Shown here: piece by piece, positions 44,039-51,810 of the stretch
How the letters are laid out: the number at the start of each line of letters is the position of its first letter
Numbering within the stretch: the first letter of the stretch is position 1
Assembly (NCBI RefSeq): GCF_023516455.1
Contig: NZ_JAMGBA010000002.1
Span: forward strand, 334,501-398,500
Length of the DNA stretch: 64,000 nt
Direction: 5' to 3'
Source: Sphingomonas caseinilytica
GTDB lineage: Bacteria > Pseudomonadota > Alphaproteobacteria > Sphingomonadales > Sphingomonadaceae
Made by a program: the position numbers and the translations under genes
Notes under the pieces: generated by a model
The model's input: the letters and a program-made list of their open reading frames with translations, nothing else
Told to the model about the DNA's origin: nothing
Database searches by the model: none

Positions 44039-46105
44039 CGGCTGGCGCGGCGGCTGGTTTCGGACCGGCGGCACCTGCTGTGGTTGAGGCTGGGGGACCT
44101 GTTGGCCCGGTTGAGGCCGATTGTCTGGATTGCGGCGCAACACCTCATCCAGCCATTGCTGGTCGACCTGCTCCGTTCCCGGTTGGGGCGCCAGCGGGTC
44201 CACCGGCTGATTGGGCAGTGGATTGCCGTCGGCATCCACCAGCGGCTCGGAATCGACATAGTTCATGCCCCATGCCTCTTCGTCCGGTTCAAGCTGCCAG
44301 TCCGGCATTGGGGCCTGGGTTTCGAACTGCTCGACCGGGCGCTTGGCGACGGCGACTTTCATGAATTCGGCGAAGGCACGGGCAGGGGCCGTGCCGCCCT
44401 GAAGGCCTGCGACCCTCTTGGCATCGTCGCGGCCCATCCACACGCCAGTGGTGATGCCGCTGGAAAAGCCGACGAACCAGCCGTCCTTGTTGGATGAGGT
44501 GGTGCCGGTCTTGCCGGCGACGGGCCGGCCGATCTGAGCGGCGCGGCCGGTGCCTGACAGGACCGCCGACTGGAGCAGGTCGGTCATCCCCGCCGCGACC
44601 CAGGGCGCGACCAGCACGCGCTGTTCTTCGGCCTGGTGCTGGTACAGCAGTTGCCCGTCCGCCGTGACAACTTTTCGAACGGCATAGGGAACGACGCCAA
44701 TCCCGCGATTCTGAACCGAGGCGAATGCCCGTGTCATGTCGATCAAGCGAACGTCGCTGGTGCCAAGCACCATCGAGGGGAAGGTCGAGATGTTGCCGGA
44801 TATGCCGAACCGGTGAGCCATCGAGGCAATGGTCCCGAAGCCGATCGATTCGCCGATCTTGGCGCTGACCGTGTTGATCGACCGCGCGAATGCCTCGCGC
44901 AGGGTCACCGGCCCAAGGTGGGTGCGGGTCGAGTTCCGCGGAGTCCAGCCGTCGATGGTCACCGGTTCGTCGACGATCGTGTCGCTTGGCTTCAATCCGG
45001 ATTCGAGCGCGGACAGATAGACGAACAGCTTGAAGGCGGACCCCGGCTGTCGTTCGGCCTGCGTCGCTCGATTGTAGATGGAATCAACATAGTCGCGGCC
45101 GCCGACCATCGCCTTCACCGCGCCGTCGCGGTCGAGCGCAACCAGTGCTCCTTGCGCGCCTGCCGGCGTAAATCCGTTGATTGCGCTGTCGGCCGCGGCC
45201 TGCATGCCCGGATCCAGCGTGGTGAACACATCGATCGGCTCGCTGGTCTCGTCGATCAGCATGTCGAGCTGCGGCAGGGCCCAGTCGGTGAAATATCGAA
45301 CACTGTTCTGCTTCGGTGCGGGCTGGACCTTGATGTCGGCAGGATCGACCCCGACTGCCAGGCCCGGAGCCAGGAATCCATTCTCGACCATGGAATTGAG
45401 GACAACCCCGGCGCGGCCTCGCGCGGCCTCGACGTCGGCGGTCGGCGAATAGTTGGATGGAGCCTTGACCAGGCCGGCGATGATCGCCGCCTCGCCGAGG
45501 CCCAGCCGCTCCGCGCCATGGCCGAAGAAGGTCCGGCTGGCCGCGTCGATGCCATAGGCCCCGCCGCCGAAATAGACGCGATTGAGATAAAGCTCGAGGA
45601 TCTGGTCCTTGGAGAATTTCCGTTCCAGGGCTAGCGCCAGCACGCCTTCCTTGACCTTGCGGCCGAAGGTCCGGCTGTTGGTAAGGAAGATGTTGCGGGC
45701 CAGCTGCTGCGTGATCGTCGATCCGCCCTGCTTCCACCGGCCGCTTTCCAGCCGCACCTTGAAGGATCGGGCAACGCCGATCGGATCGACGCCCGGATGG
45801 CTGCGGAAGCGCTTGTCCTCGACCGCAATCATGGCCGCCCGCATCGTCGGCGGGATCTCGTCATAGCCGAGCCAGCGGCCGAAGCTCGGCCCCAACGACA
45901 CCAGCAACGTCCCGTCGGCGGCACGGACCCGAACCATCTGGCCAAGGTCGGAACGCCGGCGAAGTTGGTCGTAATCGGGAAGGGAGGCGACCGCGACGGC
46001 AACCGCCACGACCAGGCCGATCAGGCCCACAAGAGCGATGCCGCCGCCCCATTTCAGGGCGGATATGAAGATTCCCTTTGCGCGGGAGGGGTTGGAACCA
46101 GCCAT
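44000..46105 (-). CDS. Class A penicillin-binding protein (PBP1A type)
   Basis: The 701-residue protein is a bifunctional murein synthase: one N-terminal membrane helix (FISALKWGGGIALVGLIGLVVAVAVAVA region), a GT51 glycosyltransferase domain with EDKRFRSHPGVDP and QLARNIFLTNSRTFGRK, and a transpeptidase domain with SAFKLF (S-x-x-K), SIN and KTGTTSSNKDGWFVGF. It ends with a long Pro/Gln tail (PQPGQQVPQPQPQQVPP). I take the ATG at 46105; a TTG 13 codons upstream is possible. The inverted repeat TAGGGAT-GA-ATCCCTA (46106-46121) directly precedes the start. Confidence 0.93.
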   Translation of the reverse strand: MAGSNPSRAKGIFISALKWGGGIALVGLIGLVVAVAVAVASLPDYDQLRRRSDLGQMVRVRAADGTLLVSLGPSFGRWLGYDEIPPTMRAAMIAVEDKRFRSHPGVDPIGVARSFKVRLESGRWKQGGSTITQQLARNIFLTNSRTFGRKVKEGVLALALERKFSKDQILELYLNRVYFGGGAYGIDAASRTFFGHGAERLGLGEAAIIAGLVKAPSNYSPTADVEAARGRAGVVLNSMVENGFLAPGLAVGVDPADIKVQPAPKQNSVRYFTDWALPQLDMLIDETSEPIDVFTTLDPGMQAAADSAINGFTPAGAQGALVALDRDGAVKAMVGGRDYVDSIYNRATQAERQPGSAFKLFVYLSALESGLKPSDTIVDEPVTIDGWTPRNSTRTHLGPVTLREAFARSINTVSAKIGESIGFGTIASMAHRFGISGNISTFPSMVLGTSDVRLIDMTRAFASVQNRGIGVVPYAVRKVVTADGQLLYQHQAEEQRVLVAPWVAAGMTDLLQSAVLSGTGRAAQIGRPVAGKTGTTSSNKDGWFVGFSSGITTGVWMGRDDAKRVAGLQGGTAPARAFAEFMKVAVAKRPVEQFETQAPMPDWQLEPDEEAWGMNYVDSEPLVDADGNPLPNQPVDPLAPQPGTEQVDQQWLDEVLRRNPDNRPQPGQQVPQPQPQQVPPVRNQPPRQPSEQPTDPLQPRP

Positions 46106-46121
46106 TAGGGATGAATCCCTA
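46106..46121. promoter_or_regulatory. Inverted repeat directly before the PBP start codon
   Basis: TAGGGAT and ATCCCTA (7 bp arms, 2-base spacer) lie at 46106-46121, touching the PBP start codon. In the PBP mRNA the same bases form a 6 bp hairpin (TAGGGA-TTCA-TCCCTA) that would hold the AGGGA ribosome site. It also contains one GANTC. It may be a protein operator or an RBS-masking hairpin. Confidence 0.45.
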
Positions 46122-46245
46122 TTGGGTAAGATTGATCCCGACAAGCGCGCCGCTCGAAACCCTCACACAAGTCGGCGCAAGTTCAATGCGCATGATGAAG
46201 TTGATGTTAACCTTGTTTCAACGCTGTACTCATAGCGTAGCGCTC

Positions 46246-46776
46246 ATGTTGGGCCGTTGCCCCCTGTTAGCCATCCTCGCGCTAGCCGCGTCTGGATTTG
46301 CCACGCCTGCCTTGACGCAGGACGTGCAGGCGCCTTGTCGCCTCTGCGACCTGGCCGCCAATGCCATGGACGACAAACCCGCCGCACCGATCAGTCTCGA
46401 TGTCGAAGCTTCGCTGGACTTCGACCGGTTGATTCTCGCCGGTGCGGGGTCCGGATCGGCCGAGCTCGGCCCGGACGGCTCCCGTATTGCCAGTGGCACA
46501 GTGACCGCAATCAGCGCTCGGGCGATGCTCGGCGAAGTCGTCATTCGCGGCGAACCCGGCCGAACGGTCCGTGTCGACCTGCCACGGAACATCGAACTTT
46601 GGGGTTTCAACGGCGGAACGATCCAAATCGATTCGATTCGCTCGGACTTGCCAGCGATGCCGCGGCTCGATTCGAACGGGAAGCTCAGCTTCCGGTTGGG
46701 CGGCATTGTTCGCGTGTCAGGCGACGCCGACGGGCAGTTCCGCGGCGACCTTCGGATCGACGTCGAGTATCTCTGA
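46246..46776 (+). CDS. DUF4402 domain secreted protein (minor fibre subunit candidate)
   Basis: The 176-residue protein has a signal peptide (LLAILALAASGFATPALTQ) and a DUF4402-type beta domain: LDVEASLDFDRLILAGAGSGSAELGPDGSRIASG resembles the start of the family, and the protein ends GDLRIDVEYL. The extended region after the signal peptide has a CRLCDL pair of cysteines. It lies two genes before the PapD-like chaperone and the usher-like protein, so a role as a surface subunit is inferred. The chosen ATG at 46246 gives a clean signal peptide; ATGs at 46195 and 46198 are possible with a longer n-region. Confidence 0.75.
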   Translation: MLGRCPLLAILALAASGFATPALTQDVQAPCRLCDLAANAMDDKPAAPISLDVEASLDFDRLILAGAGSGSAELGPDGSRIASGTVTAISARAMLGEVVIRGEPGRTVRVDLPRNIELWGFNGGTIQIDSIRSDLPAMPRLDSNGKLSFRLGGIVRVSGDADGQFRGDLRIDVEYL

Positions 46777-46938
46777 GCGTCGTCTGAAGATTCCAATCCG
46801 AACCGGAGCAATTCTTAACGCTACGGAAACCATATCGTTGAGCAAAACCGTAAGTGGGCAAGGTTAATAGGAGCATCACGGATGGGCGGCTTTGGCTCGA
46901 CCAACCGCCAATTTTCGGACCAAGTGGGGAATATAGTC

Positions 46939-47445
46939 ATGATCAAGATCGTTCGTCTGGCGGCGCTTGCTGCCGTTGCTACCGCTGCCGCGACGCCGGC
47001 GGGCGCCCAGGTTTCCGCCAATCCGCCGGCACGGGCGCATGTCAATGTCACCAAGCCGCTGATCCTCGAAGCGGAAGAAGACCTGCAGTTCGGCTCTGTT
47101 GCCGTTTACGGTCCAGGCACGATCACCGTGCCTGCGGACAATAGCGCGCCGACATGCGGCCCGGTAGCGGAAATGACCTGCGACTTCACTGGTGCGCAGC
47201 GCGCTGAATATACGGTTCGGGGTGCCAACAATGCGATTGTGACCGTCAATGTGACGCCTTCGACGCTTGACGGGCTCGTGAGCGGCGACACCGTGGCTTT
47301 CCGGCCGCTTGCTCAAGCAACGCTGCAGCTGAACAACTCCGGCTCGGCCGGCACGACGCTCTATGTCGGCGGCGAAGTCGATGTTGACGAAACCACGGCC
47401 GAAGACAGCTATTCGGGCGACATCGAAGTTACCGTTGAATATTAA
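46939..47445 (+). CDS. DUF4402 domain secreted protein (main fibre subunit candidate)
   Basis: The 168-residue protein has a textbook signal peptide (IVRLAALAAVATAAATPAGAQ) and a DUF4402 domain with AHVNVTKPLILEAEEDLQFGSVA as the opening and the end GDIEVTVEY. A GPVAEMTCDF segment has one cysteine, with another in APTCGP, so a disulphide may link them. GGGGA stands upstream of the ATG at 46939; an alternative ATG at 46882 also has AGGAG and would give a 19-residue extension. It is followed by a strong terminator, suggesting that subunit mRNA is made in excess over the chaperone and usher. Confidence 0.82.
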   Translation: MIKIVRLAALAAVATAAATPAGAQVSANPPARAHVNVTKPLILEAEEDLQFGSVAVYGPGTITVPADNSAPTCGPVAEMTCDFTGAQRAEYTVRGANNAIVTVNVTPSTLDGLVSGDTVAFRPLAQATLQLNNSGSAGTTLYVGGEVDVDETTAEDSYSGDIEVTVEY

Positions 47446-47476
47446 TCGCTGACCGGACGTTCCTCGGAACGAAGGA

Positions 47477-47507
47477 AGGGCTGCCGAGCGATCGGCGGCC
47501 CTTTTTT
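47477..47507 (+). terminator. Intrinsic terminator between the subunit and chaperone genes
   Basis: AGGGCTGCCGA (47477-47487) and TCGGCGGCCCT (47492-47502) form an 11 bp stem with one T-G pair around a GCGA loop, followed by six T residues. In chaperone-usher operons a similar element uncouples abundant subunit transcripts from scarce assembly proteins. Confidence 0.8.
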
Positions 47508-47529
47508 CATGTGCGGATTATCGCACATG
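47508..47529. promoter_or_regulatory. Perfect 8-bp inverted repeat after the terminator
   Basis: CATGTGCG (47508-47515) and CGCACATG (47522-47529) with a GATTAT spacer form a palindromic site immediately after the terminator T run and 60 bases before the chaperone start. It could be an operator for a chaperone-usher promoter in this interval. Confidence 0.45.
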
Positions 47530-47563
47530 GTTAGCTGATTAATAACCATTTTAGACCAAACCT

Positions 47564-47583
47564 CCTCCGAACCATTTCGGAGG
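47564..47583 (+). promoter_or_regulatory. Hairpin that traps the chaperone Shine-Dalgarno sequence
   Basis: CCTCCGAA (47564-47571) pairs perfectly with TTCGGAGG (47576-47583) over a CCAT tetraloop. The right arm contains the GGAGG ribosome site for the ATG at 47590. Opening this 8 bp stem would be needed for translation, so temperature, a protein or RNA could control chaperone and usher expression. Confidence 0.6.
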
Positions 47584-47589
47584 AAATTC

Positions 47590-48414
47590 ATGTCTCGCAT
47601 TTCGCTCGGCACGGCCGCCAGAATCGCGCTCGTCGCTCCGGCTGTCATCGTCGCCAATCCTGCCCAAGCCGGAATGGGCGATCTGCTCGTCGCGCCGACC
47701 CGGGTCGTGCTCAACGGCAGTCGCGGGACAGAGGTTATCCTCAACAATATCGGCGATGGCGTCGCCACATACCGCATTTCCGCCGAGCTTCGGCGAATGA
47801 CTCCGGACGGCAAGCTGGTCGATGTCGAGCTTCCCAATGACAAGGAGAAGGCTGCGCAGGGAATGGTGCTTTACGCACCGCGCAAGGTGACCCTTCCACC
47901 GAATCAGCCGCAGGCGATCCGCCTGTCGGCTCGCGCTCCGGAAGGACTTCCGGACGGCGAATATCGGGTGCACATGCTGTTCCGCGCTATTCCCGCACCG
48001 CAACCGGCGGCGGCACCGCTGAAAAAGGCCGAGGGCGTCTCGTTTCAGCTTCGACCGATTTACGGAGTCACCATCCCAGTCATCGTTCGCCTGGGCAATC
48101 TGGAAGCCAAGGCGGCGCTCAGCAATGTCCACAAGGTGAGCGAGGACGGCAAGCCGGCGATCGCCGTCGACATCAGCCGGACCGGAAGCCGTTCGACCTT
48201 CGGCGAAGTTCGCGTTCTGAAAGCCGGCGTCGAAAAGCCCATCGCGATGGTTAGCGGCGTCGCCGTTTATACGGAGATCGGACAGCGTACGCTGAAGCTC
48301 CCGGTCGATCCGACGTTGACCGCCTACGCCACCGGTCAGGTTACCGTCCAATATGTCGAGCCGACCGACACCGGTCCGGTCACCCTCGCCGAAACCAGCG
48401 CGGTCCTGAATTAA
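47590..48414 (+). CDS. Periplasmic pilus chaperone (PapD-like)
   Basis: The 274-residue protein has a signal peptide (IALVAPAVIVANPAQA) and two immunoglobulin-like domains of the fimbrial chaperone family. The opening LLVAPTRVVLNGSRGTEVILNNIGDGVATYRIS has the conserved Arg and Asn region, PPNQPQAIRLSA marks the first domain's end, and PIYGVTIPVIVRLG is the interdomain FG region. Chaperones of this kind donate a strand to unfolded subunits and deliver them to the usher. The GGAGG site is inside a hairpin. The DUF4402 proteins upstream are the likely clients. Confidence 0.88.
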   Translation: MSRISLGTAARIALVAPAVIVANPAQAGMGDLLVAPTRVVLNGSRGTEVILNNIGDGVATYRISAELRRMTPDGKLVDVELPNDKEKAAQGMVLYAPRKVTLPPNQPQAIRLSARAPEGLPDGEYRVHMLFRAIPAPQPAAAPLKKAEGVSFQLRPIYGVTIPVIVRLGNLEAKAALSNVHKVSEDGKPAIAVDISRTGSRSTFGEVRVLKAGVEKPIAMVSGVAVYTEIGQRTLKLPVDPTLTAYATGQVTVQYVEPTDTGPVTLAETSAVLN

Positions 48415-48447
48415 GGCCCGGCGGCAGGCGAGGTCGGAGAGCCGATT

Positions 48448-51180
48448 TTGATGCAGCGGCCAACCCGCTGGATGAGCCGTGCCTTCGCGCACGCGGCGCT
48501 GGCCTTGGCCGGCGCCGTTGCTGCATGGGCGGCCTCGCCGGTGGGAACGGCCTGGACGGCCGATCCGGACGAACAGTTCCTGCTCGACGTCAATATCCGG
48601 CAGCTGCGCCTGGGCGATGGAGTTCGCGCCTATCAGACGCCGGAAGGCACCTGCGTCGTCTTCGGCGATTTCCTGACTGCGCTCGACCTGCCGATGAAGA
48701 TCGACCTGGGAACCAAGCGGGCATCTGGCTGGGCGTTCAAGGAAGAACATAAGATTGACATCGACCTTGCGGCTGGTGTCGCGCGCTTTTCCGGCGGCGA
48801 GGAAAGGCTCGCCGACGGTGTCGTGCGCGAAACGCCGGAAGGCTGGTGCGTCGATTCGGCAGCGCTCAGCCGCTGGTTCAGCCTTGGGGTGAAGGCGTCG
48901 ACCGGCGGGTCGCTTCTGATTCTCGAATCCGAAGACAAGCTTCCCGTCGAACTGGCGATCGAGCGCGAAAATCGCGCCGCGCGGATAAAGCCTGCTGCAA
49001 TGCCCTTGGACGGACTTCCGCAGGTTCGCCTGCCATATCGCTTGTGGCGCGCTCCGGCGCTCGATTTCGTGGTGAGCGCTGGCGTCACCTATGATGCCAA
49101 GTCCGGAGCGCGGGTCGACCGCCAGGCCTCGGTCATGGCGGCCGGCGAAATCGCCAAGCTTTCCTACGACGCCATGCTTGCAACTGACGGCCAAGGAAAG
49201 CCGAACTCCTTGCGCGTCCGTGCCTATCGGTCCGATCCGGAGGGCGGGTTGCTTGGGCCGCTAAATGCGACCCACTTCGCCGTCGGCGAAGTGCAAGGCC
49301 AGCATAGCAGGCTGCTATACTCGAACAGCGGGCGCGGTGCGGAAGTTACCAATCGTCCCCTGTTCAACCCGGTCGCCTTCGATCGCACGCGTTTCGAAGG
49401 CGATCTTCCATCCGGATGGGACGCGGAGCTTTATCGCAACGGAGAATTAATTGCATTTAGCCGTTCGACCGGATCGCAGCGCTATGCATTTGAAGACGTG
49501 CCGCTGCTCTACGGCGACAATCGGTTCGAAATCGTCACTTATGGCCCGCAGGGACAGCAGCGAAGCCGCTTGGAGTATCTAAACGTCGGGCAGGAACAGG
49601 TGCCGCCTGGCCAAACCTGGTACTGGGCGGGCATCAATCAGCCCGGCAAGGATATGCTGACCGGAATTGTTGACCGCGACGATGGAGGTGGCTCGGATCA
49701 TCTGCCCGGCGATTTCAGCCGGCCGGATCTTCAGGCCGCCGTTCAGGTGGAACATGGTCTCAGCAAGCGAACGTCGGTCGGCATGCTGGCCACGATGCTG
49801 CTTGCGGGCAATGAGAAGCTGACCTTTGTCGAAGGATCGGTGCGCCAGGCAGTAGGGTCCGCCCTTGTAGAGGCGGCGGTCGCTCGCGAAGCCAAAGGCG
49901 GGATGGCAGGCCGGATCCAGGCGGTCGGCCAAATCGGCGCCTCCAGCATTAGCGCTGATGCGCTGATCGCGGAGGATTTCATCATCAACGGCAAGCGCGA
50001 ACTGCGCTATCGCGACGCCCGTCTATCTCTCGATTCTCCGCTCAACATCGGCAGGCAGCAATTCTCGGCCCATGCCGACATGCGCTATATCGAACGAGGG
50101 AATTTGAAGTCGCTCAACGCCGCCGGGCGTTTGTCCACCAATTTCAATGGGTTCAACCTGGCGACCCAGGTCGACTGGCAAAATTGGATGGGCCCAAGCC
50201 GGTCCAATAAAGACCGAATTGAAGTTGGGCTGATCGGATCCGGTCGAATACGCAATGTCAGGCTTCGAGGTAAGGCCGCGTGGGAGTTTGGCGCGCGCAG
50301 TCGATTAAGGGTAGCAGAGCTCAGCGCCTATTGGTCGGCTTCCGATAAGGCGGATTGGGAAGCCGCCATCGGGTATGACGCCGAAATGGGTCGCGGTCGT
50401 GCGCGGCTGTCGCACGTGCGGCAATTCAGTAGCCTGGCCGCCGCGGCTTCGGTCGAAGCAGGGACGGACGGAAGTATTGCCGCAGGCCTGAACCTCAACT
50501 TCTCGCTCGACTCCTCACGCGGCGGATTCAAGCTCAGCAACCAGCGCCTGGCGACGACCGGAACCGTCGAAGCGCGCGTCTATCGCGATGTTAACGACAA
50601 TGGGGTGCGGGATGGTTCGGAACCGTGGGAAGCAGGTGCCCTGATCACCACCGGACAGCGCGTTTCGGACGAGGAAACAGATAAAAGCGGGACCGTTCGC
50701 GTTGGCGGGTTGCAGCCCTTCCAAGCGATCGCGGTTGGAATCGACACGTCGAGCCTATCCGATCCGACACTGACGCCGAGGAAGGCGCTGCAGGTAGTTG
50801 TCCCGCGCCCGGGTGTCGCCGCTCAGCTGGAAATTGGCCTGGTCGGCGCCGGCGATGTCGAAGGTGTGCTGGTCAAGGATGACGGAAGCGGGTTCGAAGG
50901 GCTGGACATCGAGGTCGTCAACGCAGCCGGCAAGGTCATCGGCACGGCGCGAAGCGACTATGACGGCTTCTTCCTGTTCGAGCGACTTGCCTACGGCAGC
51001 TATTCGTTCCGGCTGGCCCGAGACTCTGCCGAAGCGGCCAGGGTCGAGCGCGCCATCGATGCGAGCGCAGAAATAAGTCCGGATAGGACCGTTATTCGCC
51101 TCGGTGCGATCCGCGTCCATAAATTGGCGCAGCTCGCATCCGCAGGTGGCGGCAATTCCTCCTTGGGCAGCCCTCATTAA
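48448..51180 (+). CDS. Usher-like outer-membrane protein with carboxypeptidase-regulatory-like C-terminal domains
   Basis: The 910-residue protein has a signal peptide (ALALAGAVAAWAASPVGTAWTA) and beta-rich sequence across most of its length. LFNPVAFDRTRFEGDLPSGW and the ELYRNGELIAF phrase (about residue 330) resemble fibrial ushers' plug and barrel strands, and repeated GIDVQ-like strands follow. From about residue 700 two carboxypeptidase-regulatory/SdrB-like domains appear; RDVNDNGVRDGSEPWEAG matches the calcium-binding DxNDNGxxD type. It probably forms a large barrel that secretes and assembles DUF4402 subunits. Canonical PapC lacks these added domains. The function is inferred from neighbours. 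Confidence 0.75.
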   Translation: MMQRPTRWMSRAFAHAALALAGAVAAWAASPVGTAWTADPDEQFLLDVNIRQLRLGDGVRAYQTPEGTCVVFGDFLTALDLPMKIDLGTKRASGWAFKEEHKIDIDLAAGVARFSGGEERLADGVVRETPEGWCVDSAALSRWFSLGVKASTGGSLLILESEDKLPVELAIERENRAARIKPAAMPLDGLPQVRLPYRLWRAPALDFVVSAGVTYDAKSGARVDRQASVMAAGEIAKLSYDAMLATDGQGKPNSLRVRAYRSDPEGGLLGPLNATHFAVGEVQGQHSRLLYSNSGRGAEVTNRPLFNPVAFDRTRFEGDLPSGWDAELYRNGELIAFSRSTGSQRYAFEDVPLLYGDNRFEIVTYGPQGQQRSRLEYLNVGQEQVPPGQTWYWAGINQPGKDMLTGIVDRDDGGGSDHLPGDFSRPDLQAAVQVEHGLSKRTSVGMLATMLLAGNEKLTFVEGSVRQAVGSALVEAAVAREAKGGMAGRIQAVGQIGASSISADALIAEDFIINGKRELRYRDARLSLDSPLNIGRQQFSAHADMRYIERGNLKSLNAAGRLSTNFNGFNLATQVDWQNWMGPSRSNKDRIEVGLIGSGRIRNVRLRGKAAWEFGARSRLRVAELSAYWSASDKADWEAAIGYDAEMGRGRARLSHVRQFSSLAAAASVEAGTDGSIAAGLNLNFSLDSSRGGFKLSNQRLATTGTVEARVYRDVNDNGVRDGSEPWEAGALITTGQRVSDEETDKSGTVRVGGLQPFQAIAVGIDTSSLSDPTLTPRKALQVVVPRPGVAAQLEIGLVGAGDVEGVLVKDDGSGFEGLDIEVVNAAGKVIGTARSDYDGFFLFERLAYGSYSFRLARDSAEAARVERAIDASAEISPDRTVIRLGAIRVHKLAQLASAGGGNSSLGSPH

Positions 51181-51184
51181 CCAT

Positions 51185-51206
51185 AAAGTCGTGCGAGACG
51201 ACTTTT
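51185..51206 (+). terminator. Intrinsic terminator after the usher-like gene
   Basis: AAAGTCGT (51185-51192) and ACGACTTT (51198-51205) form an 8 bp perfect stem around GCGAG, followed by T. It closes the chaperone-usher unit 5 bases after the stop. Confidence 0.7.
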
Positions 51207-51287
51207 GGGTTTGCGGCATAAAGCCTAGGAATTTCAGAGATATGAGCATGAAAACATGCAATTCCCGGATTGCATTGGTTTTCATGC

Positions 51288-51375
51288 TGGTGCGGTCGAG
51301 AAGACTCGAACTTCCACGGGCTTTCGCCCACAACGACCTCAACGTTGCGCGTCTACCAGTTCCGCCACGACCGCA
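51288..51375 (-). tRNA. tRNA-Leu (anticodon GAG)
   Basis: On the minus strand the 88-base gene has a 7 bp acceptor stem (GCGGTCG with CGACCGC), a D arm with GGCGGAACTGGTAGACGC, an anticodon stem CAACG/CGTTG around TTGAGGT, the long class II variable arm (TGGGCGAAAGCCCGT) and a T arm with TTCGAGT. The GAG anticodon reads CUC and CUU. The CCA tail is encoded (TGG at 51288-51290 on the plus strand). Confidence 0.97.
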
Positions 51376-51386
51376 CTCGTGAAAAA

Positions 51387-51408
51387 GCAGCGCTGGGCTC
51401 AGCGCTGC
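51387..51408. other. Inverted repeat upstream of tRNA-Leu
   Basis: GCAGCGCT and AGCGCTGC (8 bp arms) lie 12 bases upstream of the tRNA-Leu 5' end on the minus strand, within the 157-base gap to the next gene. The pair may belong to the tRNA promoter region. No other gene is in the gap. Confidence 0.4.
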
Positions 51409-51532
51409 CCTGGGTAGGGCGCGGCCTCTAGCAAAGCAAAACCATGGTTGCAACGCCTCATGCTGCGCGGGCGATTGGTCCATTTTGAAACATTGGTAAA
51501 CAAGACGCTAACCATGGGGCACGCATCAGGAT

Positions 51533-51799
51533 ATGACGTGCTTCATGCTAGGACCGCTCGCCCTTCTCATGGCCTCGGCCGCATCCGCTTCGGCTGGTCC
51601 GCAGGCCGATGAGCGTTCCTCATCCTTTCAGCCTTCAGCGAGCGTGACCGCGCAGGCGACCGCTACCATCCGGGTGATTTCCGGTGTTCGCTTCGGGGCC
51701 GACCATCTCGACCACGACAGTCTGGGGACCAGGCGGAAGGCGCAGCTTACTGATTCCGCGGGCAACGCTCGCGACGCAGAATTGCTGGAATTTCAATAA
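51533..51799 (+). CDS. Small secreted hypothetical protein
   Basis: The 88-residue protein has a signal peptide (LGPLALLMASAASASAGPQ) and a short polar body with SASVTAQATATIRVISGVRFG. I do not recognise the family; similar small proteins with alternating A/V beta-like strands are common in sphingomonads. Translation starts at ATG 51533, though an ATG at 51545 is also possible, and the ribosome site is weak. It converges on the zinc-ribbon gene with 11 bases between. A role in envelope assembly is speculative. Confidence 0.55.
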   Translation: MTCFMLGPLALLMASAASASAGPQADERSSSFQPSASVTAQATATIRVISGVRFGADHLDHDSLGTRRKAQLTDSAGNARDAELLEFQ

Positions 51800-51810
51800 G
51801 TTAGGTGGAT

